Shown here: positions 1 through 10,162 of the stretch, in pieces
Layout of the letters: each line of letters begins with the position of its first letter
Position numbering within the stretch: position 1 is the first letter of the stretch
Source: Trichuris trichiura
Lineage: Eukaryota; Nematoda; Enoplea; Trichinellida; Trichuridae
Direction of reading: 5' to 3'
DNA length: 64,000 bases
NCBI GenBank assembly: GCA_037903355.1
Contig: JBAJFE010000062.1
Span: 1,798,001 to 1,862,000, forward strand
The notes under the pieces: generated by a model
Database searches by the model: none
Seen by the model: only the letters and a program-made list of their open reading frames with translations
What the model was told of the DNA's origin: nothing
Translations under genes and position numbers: made by a program

Positions 1-880
1 GTGAACTTTCACGCAATTCGTCTGAACGAATTCTCTTAGTGACTTTTGCAATTTTTTGTGCAACAGACTGGTGCAAAAGTGCAATTCTGTTTGCAAAAGG
101 GAATATTATTTTTACTTTCAGGCAAGATGTTTGCAACAAGGAAGAGTTTTAGTGTCGAATACAAGAAAGCAATTGTGGAGGACTCTCAAGGCAAGAATCT
201 GACGGCTTTTTGCAAAGAGAAGAAGCTTGATCACCGGATGGTTCGAAAATGGCGAGCAGAGTACGGTAAACTCTGTGAAAAGATGGACGAGGGAAATGCA
301 AAGAAGCATAAGTGTGGACCAGTTCAGCAACCATTATTTCCTGAGCTTGAAGACGTCATTTATGAATGGATCGCTGACAGGAGAGCACAGGCTTTCATTG
401 TGCGCAGGTGTGACTTGGGTGAAAAACTCGTGGGACAAAATCACTGATAGCTGTGTAGCCAATGATCTACGAGCAGACTACTTGGACAAGAAGTGCTCAT
501 TTAAGGAGAGCTCTATTGCAAGACATGAGAGGCTGAGCTGAATGATCCTGCAAAAAATGGAGTCGCATGAAACTCAGGCCGGAAGTCAGAATTTGGAGAT
601 TTATGAAGACGTCCCAGAAAATGGTGACATGACTCTGTTCGAATAAAAGTAGCTATTTCAACATTTTTCCAGCCTTACATTCATGGTTCTTGTTCTAGGT
701 GTTTCAATATTTTTCTTCCTTTACATTTACGCTTCCTGTGGACGTCTGCACATAAATAAATGAACAAGTGCATAGTGTGGTACCTAAAATCACAATACGC
801 CACCACGGAAAATAAGCTCTGTCATGTTTTTTGGAGGAAAAATAAATATAAGACCAGGTCTGATTATGGGGAAAACACGG
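1..880 (+). mobile_element. pogo-like DNA transposon, internally deleted, 5' end outside the window
   Basis: The sequence up to about 880 ends in GGGGAAAACACGG followed by TA, which fits the 3' terminal inverted repeat of a pogo-type element with a TA target site. The element encodes only transposase fragments (described at 127-645). The 5' terminus is not in the window, so length and completeness cannot be judged. Family-level assignment rests on the protein fragments and the terminal sequence; I cannot name the family. Confidence 0.55.
127..645 (+). pseudogene. pogo-like transposase remnant (Brinker/CENP-B type HTH joined to C-terminal part)
   Basis: The frame from the ATG at 127 encodes a basic helix-turn-helix DNA-binding segment (MFATRKSFSVEYKKAI ... 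MVRKWRAEY) followed by the start of a CENP-B-type DNA-binding domain (LFPELEDVIYEWI). After about residue 95 the homology moves to another frame, which reads like the C-terminal end of a pogo transposase (SWDKITDSC ... DLRADYLDKK). The DDE catalytic core between them is absent. This is a deletion derivative that cannot encode a transposase. A domesticated DNA-binding gene is an alternative, but the frame break argues against it. Confidence 0.6.
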
Positions 881-1157
881 TACATGTTTGGCAAAGCAAA
901 ACACTAATATTTATTCTATGACTTTTACTTGTCGTCGGACGTAAATACGCTACTGTGGTAAAGTGGTTGAAGAATGAGACTTCAAATGCAATGGGTTATA
1001 CTCGCATTGGTTCAAACACTGCCCACAACGATACAGTAAACTATTCCGTACATTTTAAAATTATAAATGCAACTATTTCGTAGAACGGACACTCGCGTTT
1101 GTTCTAGCTTAATTACTGCTAATGCCAAAGGGCTACTTATCCTAGAAATTTTTCAAA

Positions 1158-2377
1158 ATGAGAACCCTATGGAAGACGAAAATGATCATGAAAACATCGT
1201 TGAGATGTAAAAGCGGGAAGTTCTCCAAAGAACGCTTCACTGTGCTTCTTTGCGCTAGTGCAACTGGGGAGAAGTTGAAGCCATTGGTCATTGGTAAATC
1301 AGCGAAACCCCATGCATTTAAGAACTTGAGGCCTGACGACCTCCCTGTCACTTTGAGACCAAATAAATCCCTCTGGATGACAGCCGCCATATTCGAGGAG
1401 TGGGTAAGAAGTGTCGACCGACAGATGAAGCAAATGAAACGTTCCATCTTATTGGTAGTAGACAACTGTCCGAGCCATCCCCACGTGAAACGCTTCACAA
1501 ACGTCACGTTGAAGTTCCTGCCTCCAAATACTTCCTCAAAAACTCAGCCTCTAGATCAAGGAGTAATGAAGACATTTAAAGCGAAATAACGTATCCAGCT
1601 TCTGCAGTGGGTCATTGGCATAGCAGAACACACCAGCTCATTTGCGGGAGCGACTACGCTTGCTTCGTCCATCAATGCTTTCAACGCTATATTTTGAATC
1701 AGCTCTTCCTGGAATAATCTTCAACCGGAGGCAATAAGAAAGTGCTTCAGGAAAGTAGGATTCGTCAAAAACTAAGATACTGATGTCGAGCTTCGACTTG
1801 ATAGTCCGACTCTCGAGTCAGAGATGGAAGCAGTAGATTTCGAAGATTTCGTTGTTATAGATGACGGGGTGGTTAGTTCTACGGAACATGACCAACAACC
1901 AATCTTCCAATCTACACTAGTCGAAGCGGGAATGAGCGTAGAAGCAAGTAGCGCAGGAGACGACAAAGAGGAGGAAAGTGACAATGACACAGAAATGGTA
2001 CAAAAGGTGAAGGAAGAGGACGTCGGGTGCATATTAGCGCAGCTGAGGCATTTTGCTGCTGAAAAATGCCCAGGAATGCTGAGCAAGGTAGCTAACGCGG
2101 AGGACGCCCTTACCGTTTATGCTTGTAGTAAGAACAAGCATCTGACTAGAATAGGCACTTCAGGAAGTATTTTGGCCCCTGAAGTCTTATCCACGATTTT
2201 AGAATGGCGTTATTTTTATGCACTTGCCATTTAATAGGCCTCCAATAGATGCTGTGCAACAGAATAAAATGCGTACAGATACTAATCTATTCAGCCGAGC
2301 CTCTTATAGCCACAACCTCCCTATGTTAACCACTTTTCTCCAGCCCCTTGGGTGTTCGACATAAGCAGGTCCAACTG
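1158..2377 (+). mobile_element. Tigger/pogo element fragment, 5'-truncated and decayed
   Basis: The transposase remnant is closely similar to the better preserved copy at 57213-59545. It starts inside the catalytic domain and keeps the VVDNCPSHPHV (second Asp) and SKTQPLDQGVMKTF (third Asp) motifs. Several stops and frame changes follow (for example after FKAK near 1587), then the acidic C-terminal region (1824-2234). The end near 2377 is a degenerate form of the Tigger inverted terminal repeat followed by TA. The helix-turn-helix region and left terminus are missing. It is an old, inactive relative of the 57-kb element. Confidence 0.8.
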
Positions 2378-2379
2378 TA

Positions 2380-4400
2380 TTACTGTGTTACCGAAGCTGA
2401 CGCTGCAATATAAAAGTGCTAGTACAATTCGTCACTGACTTGCAAGTAGCATAGAGAGTTCAAACTCTGAGGAACCAATAGTTCGATCTTTAAAAAAATC
2501 AATCATTCCGTATCCTAACTAAAATGTCTCTGATACAGTATAGAAATTTATGTTTGGCAAATTAATGACTTGCCGTTTTTAAGCCTGAAGACAATTAATC
2601 ATAGACAGTGATATTCAAATGTTTTTAGTCTAGATTGCCTTCAAAAGCTTAGAGCAATGACTTTTTTGTTACGAAAAAATATAGCCTGGCTTAACCTCAG
2701 GTCAGTTCTTAAGTCAACAATTAAAGTTCCTCAGGCGATTCAGAACGAAGTTTTTTTATACGATCGAAAGTAGTCGTCAAAGGCTTACCGGAGATTACTT
2801 TCGTTCTTTAACATCTGACGCTTACATTCTTCAAAATTGTCCCCTCGACAGCCGCGTTGGTTTGTCTTACTATTAAGGGAGCTGCTATTTTCAGAATGTA
2901 TGATCTTATTTTTGCAAGTTCAGTTGAGGATAAACCATTAACGAGCACGATGCGACCGAAACTCTGCAGTATAACCTTAAACTTCAGCCCATGTTGAAAT
3001 TTCATTACATTGGAACTCAAACTTAGAAACTGGTTCAGTACTGGTTGAGCAGCTTTTAAATTTTTTAATGGTAGAAGAATTTAACTTCTTTTCAAACTAA
3101 TGGAGGTTTTGTAAAAGTTGATAACCGAACCTATCTTTCTTTCAGTAGTCTACCGTACATTAAGCGCGCATAAAAGTGATGAACAATTTCTTCACATTAT
3201 TTTATCTCATGCGGACGTGATCTCCATTTACAAACAGTAAACTTGTCTTTTTCAGCTCTGCACCATCAAACAATTGCCAAGAAGTTAACAGATGGCGCAA
3301 AGAGCGTTGAAACGAAGGTCGCGGCAATCATAGCTCAGGAAGGATGCAATATTTAGCATAATCTCAACAATTAATATTTATTTCAATCTCATCTGATTCA
3401 CACAATGCAGTTTGTTCGCAAGAAATCATGTGAATGGCGGCAAATGAACAAAAAATTGAAACGTGCAAACGCGTGACGGAAAGGCTCGTTAAGAAAGTGC
3501 CCAAAAACTGGAACCAAGCGTGTGCTACACCGAACAGTGCACATAACAGTAAATAGCTGTCGGCGTAAACCCTTGCATGAAGCAGTACAGCCCATCTCTT
3601 CGCTGCACCGAAGCTGTTACTTAAACTTTTACAGCCCCCTCAATTGTTATCTATTTTGAGGAACTTCCGATGTGAGCATATCTTGTAAGCTACGGTTACC
3701 TTGAAAGTGGACAATCCTTTCAACAAGAAGGCGCAAATTCATTAATCATTAAGCATGTACGCAAAGCTATGAAGATATAGTTTTTTTTTAGTAAGGAGAG
3801 TTTGGTTTCACAGACTTGTGTTTTTTCTAAGATTTTATCCAGTTCAGTAGTCCATACGACGTAGAAACATTCTATTCGTACACCAGAGTGCATAAGCGTA
3901 CCTTTCAGGATTGGCCTTGTCTCGGCGTTAATGTCTTTGAAAAGGTACTTTCCAAATATCTTACGTTACACAGAAAAGAACGAAACAGGAGTAGCATCCT
4001 TTAATCTGCCTCCAATGATGGTCAGTCTGCGGTAAAATCGAAACTTCATACCGACTTCTGCTTAAGTCTTTTGAAACAGATCGTCTACCTTGCTCGGCTT
4101 AGTAAAAAACGTGACAGCATCCGCGTCCCAATAGATAATAGCCGACAGAGCTCAAAGAAAAACGAGTGAGGCTAAACTTATCATCATTACTTAGACGCTA
4201 TGCAGTTTAACAGCGTGAGGTTGTATGCTAACAGTTTTATTGGTCAATAGCTAAGCGGTACAGCGTAGAGTTGTCTGTAAGCACACAAAAAAAAAGAAAT
4301 GCAATTACCTTGAGGCAATTTTTGAACTGATATGCCAGTACTGTCAGTACGCCAAACTGAGTCAAATACCGCATGACGAAATGTCGCTCCTATTCGCTGA
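2380..4400. other. Intergenic region, no gene recognised
   Basis: No reading frame here shows recognisable protein similarity or a convincing exon chain. Near 4245-4275 the string TAGCTAAGCGGTACAGCG resembles a tRNA A-box, as in tRNA-derived short interspersed elements, but no matching B-box is seen, so no tRNA gene is called. Confidence 0.5.
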
Positions 4401-4402
4401 GT

Positions 4403-5242
4403 TCATTCCATGAAATGAATTCGGGTTAGGTTAGGCATGTAGTATGTCAGACATTTGACAAACTCCAATAACCTTTCACTGAGTTCTACGTTGGTGGTTA
4501 CCTTGCATCCAAGTTTCTTCTCATCCGAAGGAAATTGCTGGAGAACCTTGGCTACAGAGCTTCTTATTTTTTGAATTAGATCCTTACTGACGCATCCTTC
4601 AGAAAAGCGAAAATACTCCAAGTTTCGACAACGATCCGAAATAAGCTTAACGTTGTTGTAGTCAAGAATACAGTGGTCCATTTCGAGGCCGATGATCCTA
4701 CTTGTCGGCAAAAGTTGAAACCATTGCTCTAGGTCAGCGCTGTCAAGGTACGTTAAGCAGATGCGCTTCGGCTGTTTAATGTCTCTTCCGAAACCTATGC
4801 ATTGGATTACAGCAGGATTGGAAAGACGAAAAAGTCGCTTAACCCAAGGACTTAATGAATGGCTGCTTCGGAACACCGACTCCGTCATATCACTGGGAAA
4901 CAATTTGCACAGCTCGCTTCTAACGTTCACGTATTCTTTGCTAACCGGATATTGCCCAAATGAGCTCCAAAACTTTTTGCACGTTAATGCTAACGACATC
5001 CGGTCTTTTAGCGACAAGCTGTCAATAATAATTGACAGCGGCAATACAGGGACATCGGTTAAGGACGGCGTACGGCCAGCAGACCAAGCCTCAGACGTAG
5101 AACATTTTCCAGTTGATTCATCTATCGAAATCCATCCTATTTCCGACTGCGGCTGCCCACTAAGCTCTGTATCACTCGTTTGCTCCTCATTTTCTACTTT
5201 ACTCACGACTACAATGCTAGCGTTCTTACTGCCATCGCACAT
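4403..5242 (-). CDS. F-box domain protein
   Basis: An uninterrupted 279-codon frame starts at the ATG at 5242. Residues 1-60 are polar and probably disordered. Residues about 65-95 (VLPLSIIIDSLSLKDRMSLA, then LTCKKFW) match the F-box, which binds SKP1 in SCF ubiquitin ligases. The rest (about 100-279) has spaced Leu/Cys patterns such as RIIGLEMDHCILDYNNV and LEYFRFSEGC, which could be degenerate leucine-rich repeats acting as substrate receptor. No substrate can be inferred. No intron is apparent. The plus-strand frames over the same interval are shadows. Confidence 0.7.
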   Translation of the reverse strand: MCDGSKNASIVVVSKVENEEQTSDTELSGQPQSEIGWISIDESTGKCSTSEAWSAGRTPSLTDVPVLPLSIIIDSLSLKDRMSLALTCKKFWSSFGQYPVSKEYVNVRSELCKLFPSDMTESVFRSSHSLSPWVKRLFRLSNPAVIQCIGFGRDIKQPKRICLTYLDSADLEQWFQLLPTSRIIGLEMDHCILDYNNVKLISDRCRNLEYFRFSEGCVSKDLIQKIRSSVAKVLQQFPSDEKKLGCKVTTNVELSERLLEFVKCLTYYMPNLTRIHFME

Positions 5243-5856
5243 CTCGCAAATCTATCCGCTACAACGGTGAGCAACAAGCAGATGCAGTTTTACGGTTTTA
5301 AAATGATTCTCACGTTTGTACTGCAACAATTTACTTCATCGAACCTGCACATCATTGCTTGCGCTAACTTATTGAGCAACGCAGTAAAATTTCCATAACG
5401 GACTCAATTTTAGAATTAATCAAACGATCACGAAAAATAAAAATATAATGTAAAGACGTTGATTAAAAGTGCACTAGAAATGAATGCGAATGTCGGCAAA
5501 CCAAGAATAATTTGAAATTAAATAACGAGCTTTTCGCAACGGTTTTCTGCGGCATTTTGCTTTCTGCGATGATTGATGTTAGCTGTTGGAAAACGAAAAT
5601 TTTTATTGCCCGCAAATTTCACCGTTGTTCAAGTTCTACCTTCGCCGCATAGCTGTACAACGTGTATCGATAGCGATGGTGAAGATTGCAAGCGCATCGT
5701 AGGCGAGTGTAAATTTACTTCCAAATTTTAAACTGCTTTCCGCTTGCGATTGGACAAATTTTGTTTTAATTCAACTTTTCCATATATCCCAAAGGAAAAC
5801 CGTGAAATGTTTGTCCATACATCCAGCGAAAGGTATTAAAAATGACTGATAGCGTT

Positions 5857-6058
5857 CCATAGCAGATCTCCAGATTCACGGGTTTGGCCTGTTGGATGTA
5901 TCTGTAAGTAAACTTCAAAATACCCTACCAACGGATGGATGAGCAAATTGTAAGAGAAAATACAGAACAATTTGTATACCGTACGTTTCGGAACTGCTCG
6001 TGTTCCGTCGTCAGCAGTGTTGCGGAGAAGGTGTTTATTCAGTAAGGGGTTTATATAG
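5857..6058. repeat. PLE1 left terminal repeat (inverted pseudo-LTR)
   Basis: This sequence recurs in reverse complement at 9959-10162 with only a few differences (for example CCGTCGTCAG here against CCATCGTCAG there). It ends at GGGGTTTATATAG, mirrored by CTATATAAACCCC at 9961-9973. The repeat contains a hammerhead-like motif and runs into the RT reading frame. Confidence 0.85.
5980..6014 (-). ncRNA. Hammerhead-ribozyme-like motif in PLE1 left repeat
   Basis: On the minus strand the order is CTGACGA, a stem (CGGAAC / GTTCCG) closed by a 7-nt loop, then GAAAC. These are the conserved boxes (CUGANGA and GAAA) flanking helix II of hammerhead ribozymes, which are known in Penelope-like elements. 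Caveat: one extra C lies between the CUGANGA box and helix II if GAAA is set as the box, and helices I and III are short or unclear. Self-cleavage is unproven. Confidence 0.6.
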
Positions 6059-8348
6059 GAAATCAATAGCCCACTTAAGGTATGTTTCTAACAGCTCCTC
6101 AACTTTCCTTTCTGACTCTCTAAGACCGGACCTTCTCGTTCAACTGAGATTCCACATTAAAAATACTAGTTCCCTAATAAAAATAAACCAAACAGCCCTT
6201 CTAGACAAAAAGTTCCAATCCCTATACTGTTCCCGCTCCTGGGAGTTCCGTAGGTCCAGCAATAAGCAAGCGCTTCCATCATCTTCACTCAATAACACAG
6301 AAAAAACTATCGTTAACCTCAGCTCCCTTGTTCTAAATGACAATGAGAAAGCAGTTTTAGGCAAAGGTTTAAATTTCGTTCCCACCCCTAAGAACACCCC
6401 TTTTTTAGATATAATTGCCTCCACAGAATACGATCTCGCGCAAACCGATCCTAAAGTGGCTAAAGAAATTAAAGGTCACATCTCCAGCCTAGTATTGCGC
6501 AACAACAACAACAATCGTCCAACCCCAAACCTAAACAGTTCAGAACGGGGGGTCATTAAAAGTCTAAAATCTAGAACGGACATTGTGATTACGAAGGCTG
6601 ACAAAGGTAATACTGTTGTTATACTGGATAGGGATATCTACACACAAAAGATAAAGGAGCTCCTCAGCAACCCCGTTTACCGTCCCATAAAACAAGACCC
6701 GACCGATAGGACCCGAAAACTTTTGCAAAATATGTTAGACTCCTTCGCCAATGAACCCCAAGACCCAATTATTTCTAAAATAAACTGTAGTCTCTCTTAC
6801 ATCAGTAACACTAGGTGTCCTGAACTTTACGGCCTTCCCAAAATCCACAAACCAGGTGTCCCTCTAAGACCAGTTGTCTCCAGCATTAATAGTGTCACCT
6901 CAACACTTTGTTCATATCTAAAAACTATAATCCAACCCCTAACCGGTAAACGCGAGTCCAATGTTAAAAATTGTAAAGAATTTTGTTCCACACTAAAAGA
7001 CATAAAAATACAGCCCGGTGACATCATGGTCAGTTACGATGTAAAAGACCTTTTCACAAGCGTTCCCATAAAATATACCATCAACTTGCTTCAAACTCTG
7101 TTAGATGCGGACGATACCATCTTGCAGAGGACGAAATTAAACCCCACCCACATAGTTAAATTAGTGTCGTTCTGCATGCGCGAAAGCAACTACTTCAGAT
7201 TCCAGGATAGTTTCTTCTCACAAAAGGACGGTGCGCCTATGGGCAGTCCACTCTCTCCCATACTTGCTGAGATCTTCATGGAACATCTCGAAGAAAAAGC
7301 CTTCAGCACTCTGCAAGACTGTGCCCCTCCTATCATTTTCAAAAAATATGTAGACGACATCTTTGCCATCATAAAATCAGGCAGTGAAGAAACTCTCTTG
7401 GAACACCTGAATAGTCTCTTGCCCAACCAGATAACGCCAACCATTGAGAAGGAAAATAATTGTAAACTCCCTTTTCTAGATGTCTTAGTCATTAAACAAG
7501 GGAATAAGTTAAAAACAACAGTTTATAGGAAACCTACCCACTCGGACCGGCACCTAAACTTTTCTTCTCATCAGCCTATTTCAGTTAAAAGAGGTATAGT
7601 TAAAGGGATGGTTGACAGGGCCCTAACGGTTTGTGACCCTGAATATTTAAATACACAATTAAGACACATTTATAACACACTATGCAGTAACGGATGCCCC
7701 AGTAAATTTATCAGTTCCATTATTAAACAGTGCCAAAAAAATAAACCTTCATCACCGTCCCCGCCTGATAACCAACAACGCCCGGTGCTGCTCCTTCCCT
7801 ACTACAGTGGTTTAAGTGAACGAATCAGGGGACTGGGGCGCTCCTTAAATTTCAACGTGAGATTTAAAAGTTCATGTAATCTTCCTTCGATTGTGAGAAA
7901 TGACAAGATCAAGGTTCCTTTTGACAGCAGACCCGGTGTCGTTTACCAGATAAAGTGTGGTTGCAACGCCCCCTACATAGGAGAAACGGGCAACACTTTA
8001 CTTAAGAGATTCGGCCAACACATGAAAAATGTGTTGACATACAAGAACGCCGAACGAAGACTCAATGGGGTACAGGCCATCGGCCGAGGGCGTCCACCGA
8101 CAACGGACCCTCGAAAAGCCATGGAGAACGCGAAAAGTGCCTCAGTGATTGTTGAGCACGCATCTCGGTGCACACTCGCCCCGCACCCGAAGATCATATG
8201 CCACGAAAACTTATTACATCTTAGGCGTATTAAGGAGGCTCTGTACATCCAGAGCAACTCCACAATCAATCGCGACAATGGCGTGGAGGTTAGTGAAGTA
8301 TGGGCTGCGCTGATTAATAAATTCCAATGCTGCGCCCTACCCAACTAA
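6000..8348 (+). CDS. Penelope-like reverse transcriptase with C-terminal GIY-YIG endonuclease
   Basis: An open frame of about 780 codons with no stop. RT motifs appear in order: KADKGNTVVILD (about 200), LYGLPKIHKPGVPLRPVVSS (about 280), MVSYDVKDLFTSVP (about 343), GAPMGSPLSPILAEIFME (about 412), the catalytic KKYVDDIFA (about 448) and LPFLDVLV (about 489). The GIY-YIG nuclease follows (GVVYQIKCGCNAPYIGETGN, about 645-665). This is the typical Penelope architecture, in which the nuclease nicks the target and RT copies the RNA in place. The frame is open from 5943, inside the left terminal repeat, but I find no ATG before about codon 245 (QNMLDSF). The protein start is therefore unknown; a non-AUG start, an upstream exon or a start from another copy are possible. 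All catalytic motifs look intact. Confidence 0.9.
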   Translation: MFRRQQCCGEGVYSVRGLYRKSIAHLRYVSNSSSTFLSDSLRPDLLVQLRFHIKNTSSLIKINQTALLDKKFQSLYCSRSWEFRRSSNKQALPSSSLNNTEKTIVNLSSLVLNDNEKAVLGKGLNFVPTPKNTPFLDIIASTEYDLAQTDPKVAKEIKGHISSLVLRNNNNNRPTPNLNSSERGVIKSLKSRTDIVITKADKGNTVVILDRDIYTQKIKELLSNPVYRPIKQDPTDRTRKLLQNMLDSFANEPQDPIISKINCSLSYISNTRCPELYGLPKIHKPGVPLRPVVSSINSVTSTLCSYLKTIIQPLTGKRESNVKNCKEFCSTLKDIKIQPGDIMVSYDVKDLFTSVPIKYTINLLQTLLDADDTILQRTKLNPTHIVKLVSFCMRESNYFRFQDSFFSQKDGAPMGSPLSPILAEIFMEHLEEKAFSTLQDCAPPIIFKKYVDDIFAIIKSGSEETLLEHLNSLLPNQITPTIEKENNCKLPFLDVLVIKQGNKLKTTVYRKPTHSDRHLNFSSHQPISVKRGIVKGMVDRALTVCDPEYLNTQLRHIYNTLCSNGCPSKFISSIIKQCQKNKPSSPSPPDNQQRPVLLLPYYSGLSERIRGLGRSLNFNVRFKSSCNLPSIVRNDKIKVPFDSRPGVVYQIKCGCNAPYIGETGNTLLKRFGQHMKNVLTYKNAERRLNGVQAIGRGRPPTTDPRKAMENAKSASVIVEHASRCTLAPHPKIICHENLLHLRRIKEALYIQSNSTINRDNGVEVSEVWAALINKFQCCALPN

Positions 8349-9020
8349 TCAAACACCCATTGTACCCATGCACTATATCAGTGATTCCCAACCTTTTCTG
8401 CGCCAGGGCCCCCTTTCGAGACGCACATCTCCTCAGGGCCCCCTCCCGTTCTTGCGTGGTTGTGCTCATCTCTTTTCTCGCCCTAGATTCTTTCGCGTTT
8501 ATTAGAGTACCTGTGACACGCAGTTTACCGAAGATTTTAACAATGAATTTTGCTGTTGTCTTTTCGATCTGGTGAAAACCGGACAACGAACTTTTAATCT
8601 GCATTTTAAAACTCTTCAATTTAAAAGTTCGATTTTTGCACTGGTCTGTGCCATATGGAAAAGGCAGTAACGAATCTAAATCTAATTCCTGACACGTGTG
8701 CAGTGTTTTTCAGTCGCGTGGTCTAAGTATTTCAGACGACCTGTAACTGCTCTTCTTTGCCGAGTGAATGAACGTAGGTCAAAAAGGTTCCTTAGTCATA
8801 TGGAATTGGTCGAAACTTCTTCCACGCTCAGCTGCCAAACTTTCGTCTTGAAAATGGGTTTGTGTGACAAAAGTTTCCTATTAAGATTTATTGGATTTGT
8901 AGTCAAGATTTGCAAAGACTACCTCACATGAAGATGGAACGTCTTTATACGGTCTAGCAGTTTTATCATAAGAAAAAAGAGTCGTTTATTCCCATTGTAA
9001 GTCAAAGAAGGTAAGAGCAT

Positions 9021-9184
9021 ACAAACGATAGAATCTTTCGGAACTCAACTGGTTCCGTCGTCAGCAACAGGGTACAAAACTTGTCGCTAACGATGAAACT
9101 AGATAAGTGCTCCCTTTCGCCCAGGGCTTGTGTCCTATCGCTGACGACGGATCCAGTTGGGTTGTGAAAGCCCTGATCGTTTGG
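9021..9184. repeat. Inverted pair of PLE-type hammerhead fragments inside the hAT element
   Basis: 9021-9065 (minus strand: CTGACGACGGAACC ... GTTCCGAAAG) and 9140-9184 (plus strand: CTGACGACGGATCC ... GTGAAAGCCC) are imperfect inverted copies of about 45 bp. Each carries the CTGACGA and GAAA boxes around a stem. The minus-strand copy has a good helix II; the plus-strand copy is eroded. They resemble the terminal repeats of a different Penelope family, which suggests a mini-PLE or solo repeat pair inserted into the hAT before or after it entered PLE1. Confidence 0.55.
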
Positions 9185-9531
9185 GTACTGCTGCGTTCTC
9201 TTATTTACAACGGGAGTAAACCGCTCTTTTTCTCTTGTGACTAACTGGCACTTAACGCTTCAGTCGCAGTGTATGAAAATGGTTTGTTAGAAACTTCAAC
9301 GCGCTTTTACCGCACACGGTCAAATTCTACGTCTGTTTTTTGTTGTACTTGTCGCCTTGTTAACAACAACAGTATTATGCGTTGATCATGCTGGACGTCG
9401 GTTCTCCGAACTCCGTATTATTGCATTCAAGTTTACTATTTGACTTTAACAAGTAGGAAAAGTTGGCTATGTTGGCAAATCAGTGTGGTGGCTGGAGCTG
9501 GTGCCCTAATACCAATTTTTCCACGTCAGGT

Positions 9532-9861
9532 TCAATATTCGTTAGCAGCAATCTTAAGTCTCCACGCTGCGCTATTTGTAGCCTGTTTTTTTTTAACCAA
9601 AAGATCTGTTGCGGCACTGAACCCACGTTCATCCAAATAAGAGGAAGGAAACGGCACGAGGAACTTTTTAACGATCTTCCATAATTCAGGGTAAAGTGTA
9701 GCAATTTGATGCTGCAACCAGAAATGACTGCAGCCACTCTTAAACTTAGGCTTCAGTTCTTCATTGGCTTGCAACTCAATCAGCTGTTCTTGCAAAAATG
9801 TCTCTGCTTCGTTAGCGTTTGAATATGGATCCAAAATCCAGGCTGGTATTCTCATTTTCAC
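9532..9861 (-). pseudogene. hAT transposase C-terminal fragment
   Basis: About 109 codons resemble the C-terminal dimerisation region of hAT transposases of the ZBED5/SCAND3-like group: LWKIVKKFLVPFPSSYLDER, then GFSAATDLLVKKKQ. That family typically shows a PF-T-YLCE-FSAL pattern here. The catalytic domain and BED finger are absent from the 1.58-kb element, so it depends on a partner in trans. Confidence 0.75.
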
Positions 9862-9958
9862 AACCGGGGACCCCCAAGGGCCCCCTTAGCATTCAGGACC
9901 CCCTTGGACTCCCCCAGGGCCCCCAAGGGAGCCCAAGGGCCCCCGTTGGGAATGACTG

Positions 9959-10162
9959 CACTATATAAACCCCTTACCGAATAAACACCTTCTCCCCAAC
10001 ACTGCTGACGATGGAACACGAGCAGTTCCGAAACGTACGGTATACAAATTGTTCTGTATTTTCTCTTACAATTTGCTCATCCATCCGTTGGTAGGGCATT
10101 TTGAAGTTTACTTACAGATACATCCAACAGGCCAAACCCGTGAATCTGAAGATCTACTATGA
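9959..10162. repeat. PLE1 right terminal repeat (inverted pseudo-LTR)
   Basis: Reverse-complement copy of 5857-6058. Its first bases (CACTATAT, 9959-9966) are the second copy of the 8-bp duplication made by the hAT insertion, so the hAT landed at the junction between the RT frame's 3' end and this repeat. The 38-nt one-sided extension follows at 10163-10200. Confidence 0.85.
10005..10045 (+). ncRNA. Hammerhead-ribozyme-like motif in PLE1 right repeat (sense strand)
   Basis: CTGACGA, stem TGGAAC / GTTCCG with a 7-nt loop, then GAAACGTACGGTA. This copy lies on the coding strand, downstream of the RT frame. It differs from the left copy by one G-to-A change in the antisense reading, leaving a U-G pair at the base of helix II. 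The ACGTACGGTA after the GAAA box could supply a minimal helix III and the cleavage triplet GUA. Confidence 0.6.

Larger units (their letters stand above)
8379..9958 (-). mobile_element. hAT transposon (defective) nested in PLE1
   Basis: The element is flanked by an 8-bp duplication CACTATAT (8371-8378 and 9959-9966), the size expected for hAT. Its ends are inverted: CAGTGATTCCCAACC at 8379 and, read on the other strand from 9958, CAGTCATTCCCAACG. Both ends are followed by runs such as AGGGCCCCC, shared with the short hAT MITEs at 13895 and 42082. Coding capacity is reduced to a transposase C-terminus (9532-9861, -). A pair of hammerhead-bearing fragments sits inside. Confidence 0.9.

Noticed and set aside
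952..1035. tRNA-like sequence with TGGTAAAGTGGTTGA and GGTTCAAACAC
   Set aside because: A- and B-box-like words are present but the anticodon and acceptor stems do not pair; perhaps a tRNA-derived repeat, not a gene.
4761..5270. 169-codon plus-strand frame over the F-box gene
   Set aside because: Opposite-strand shadow; the minus-strand frame has a recognisable F-box.
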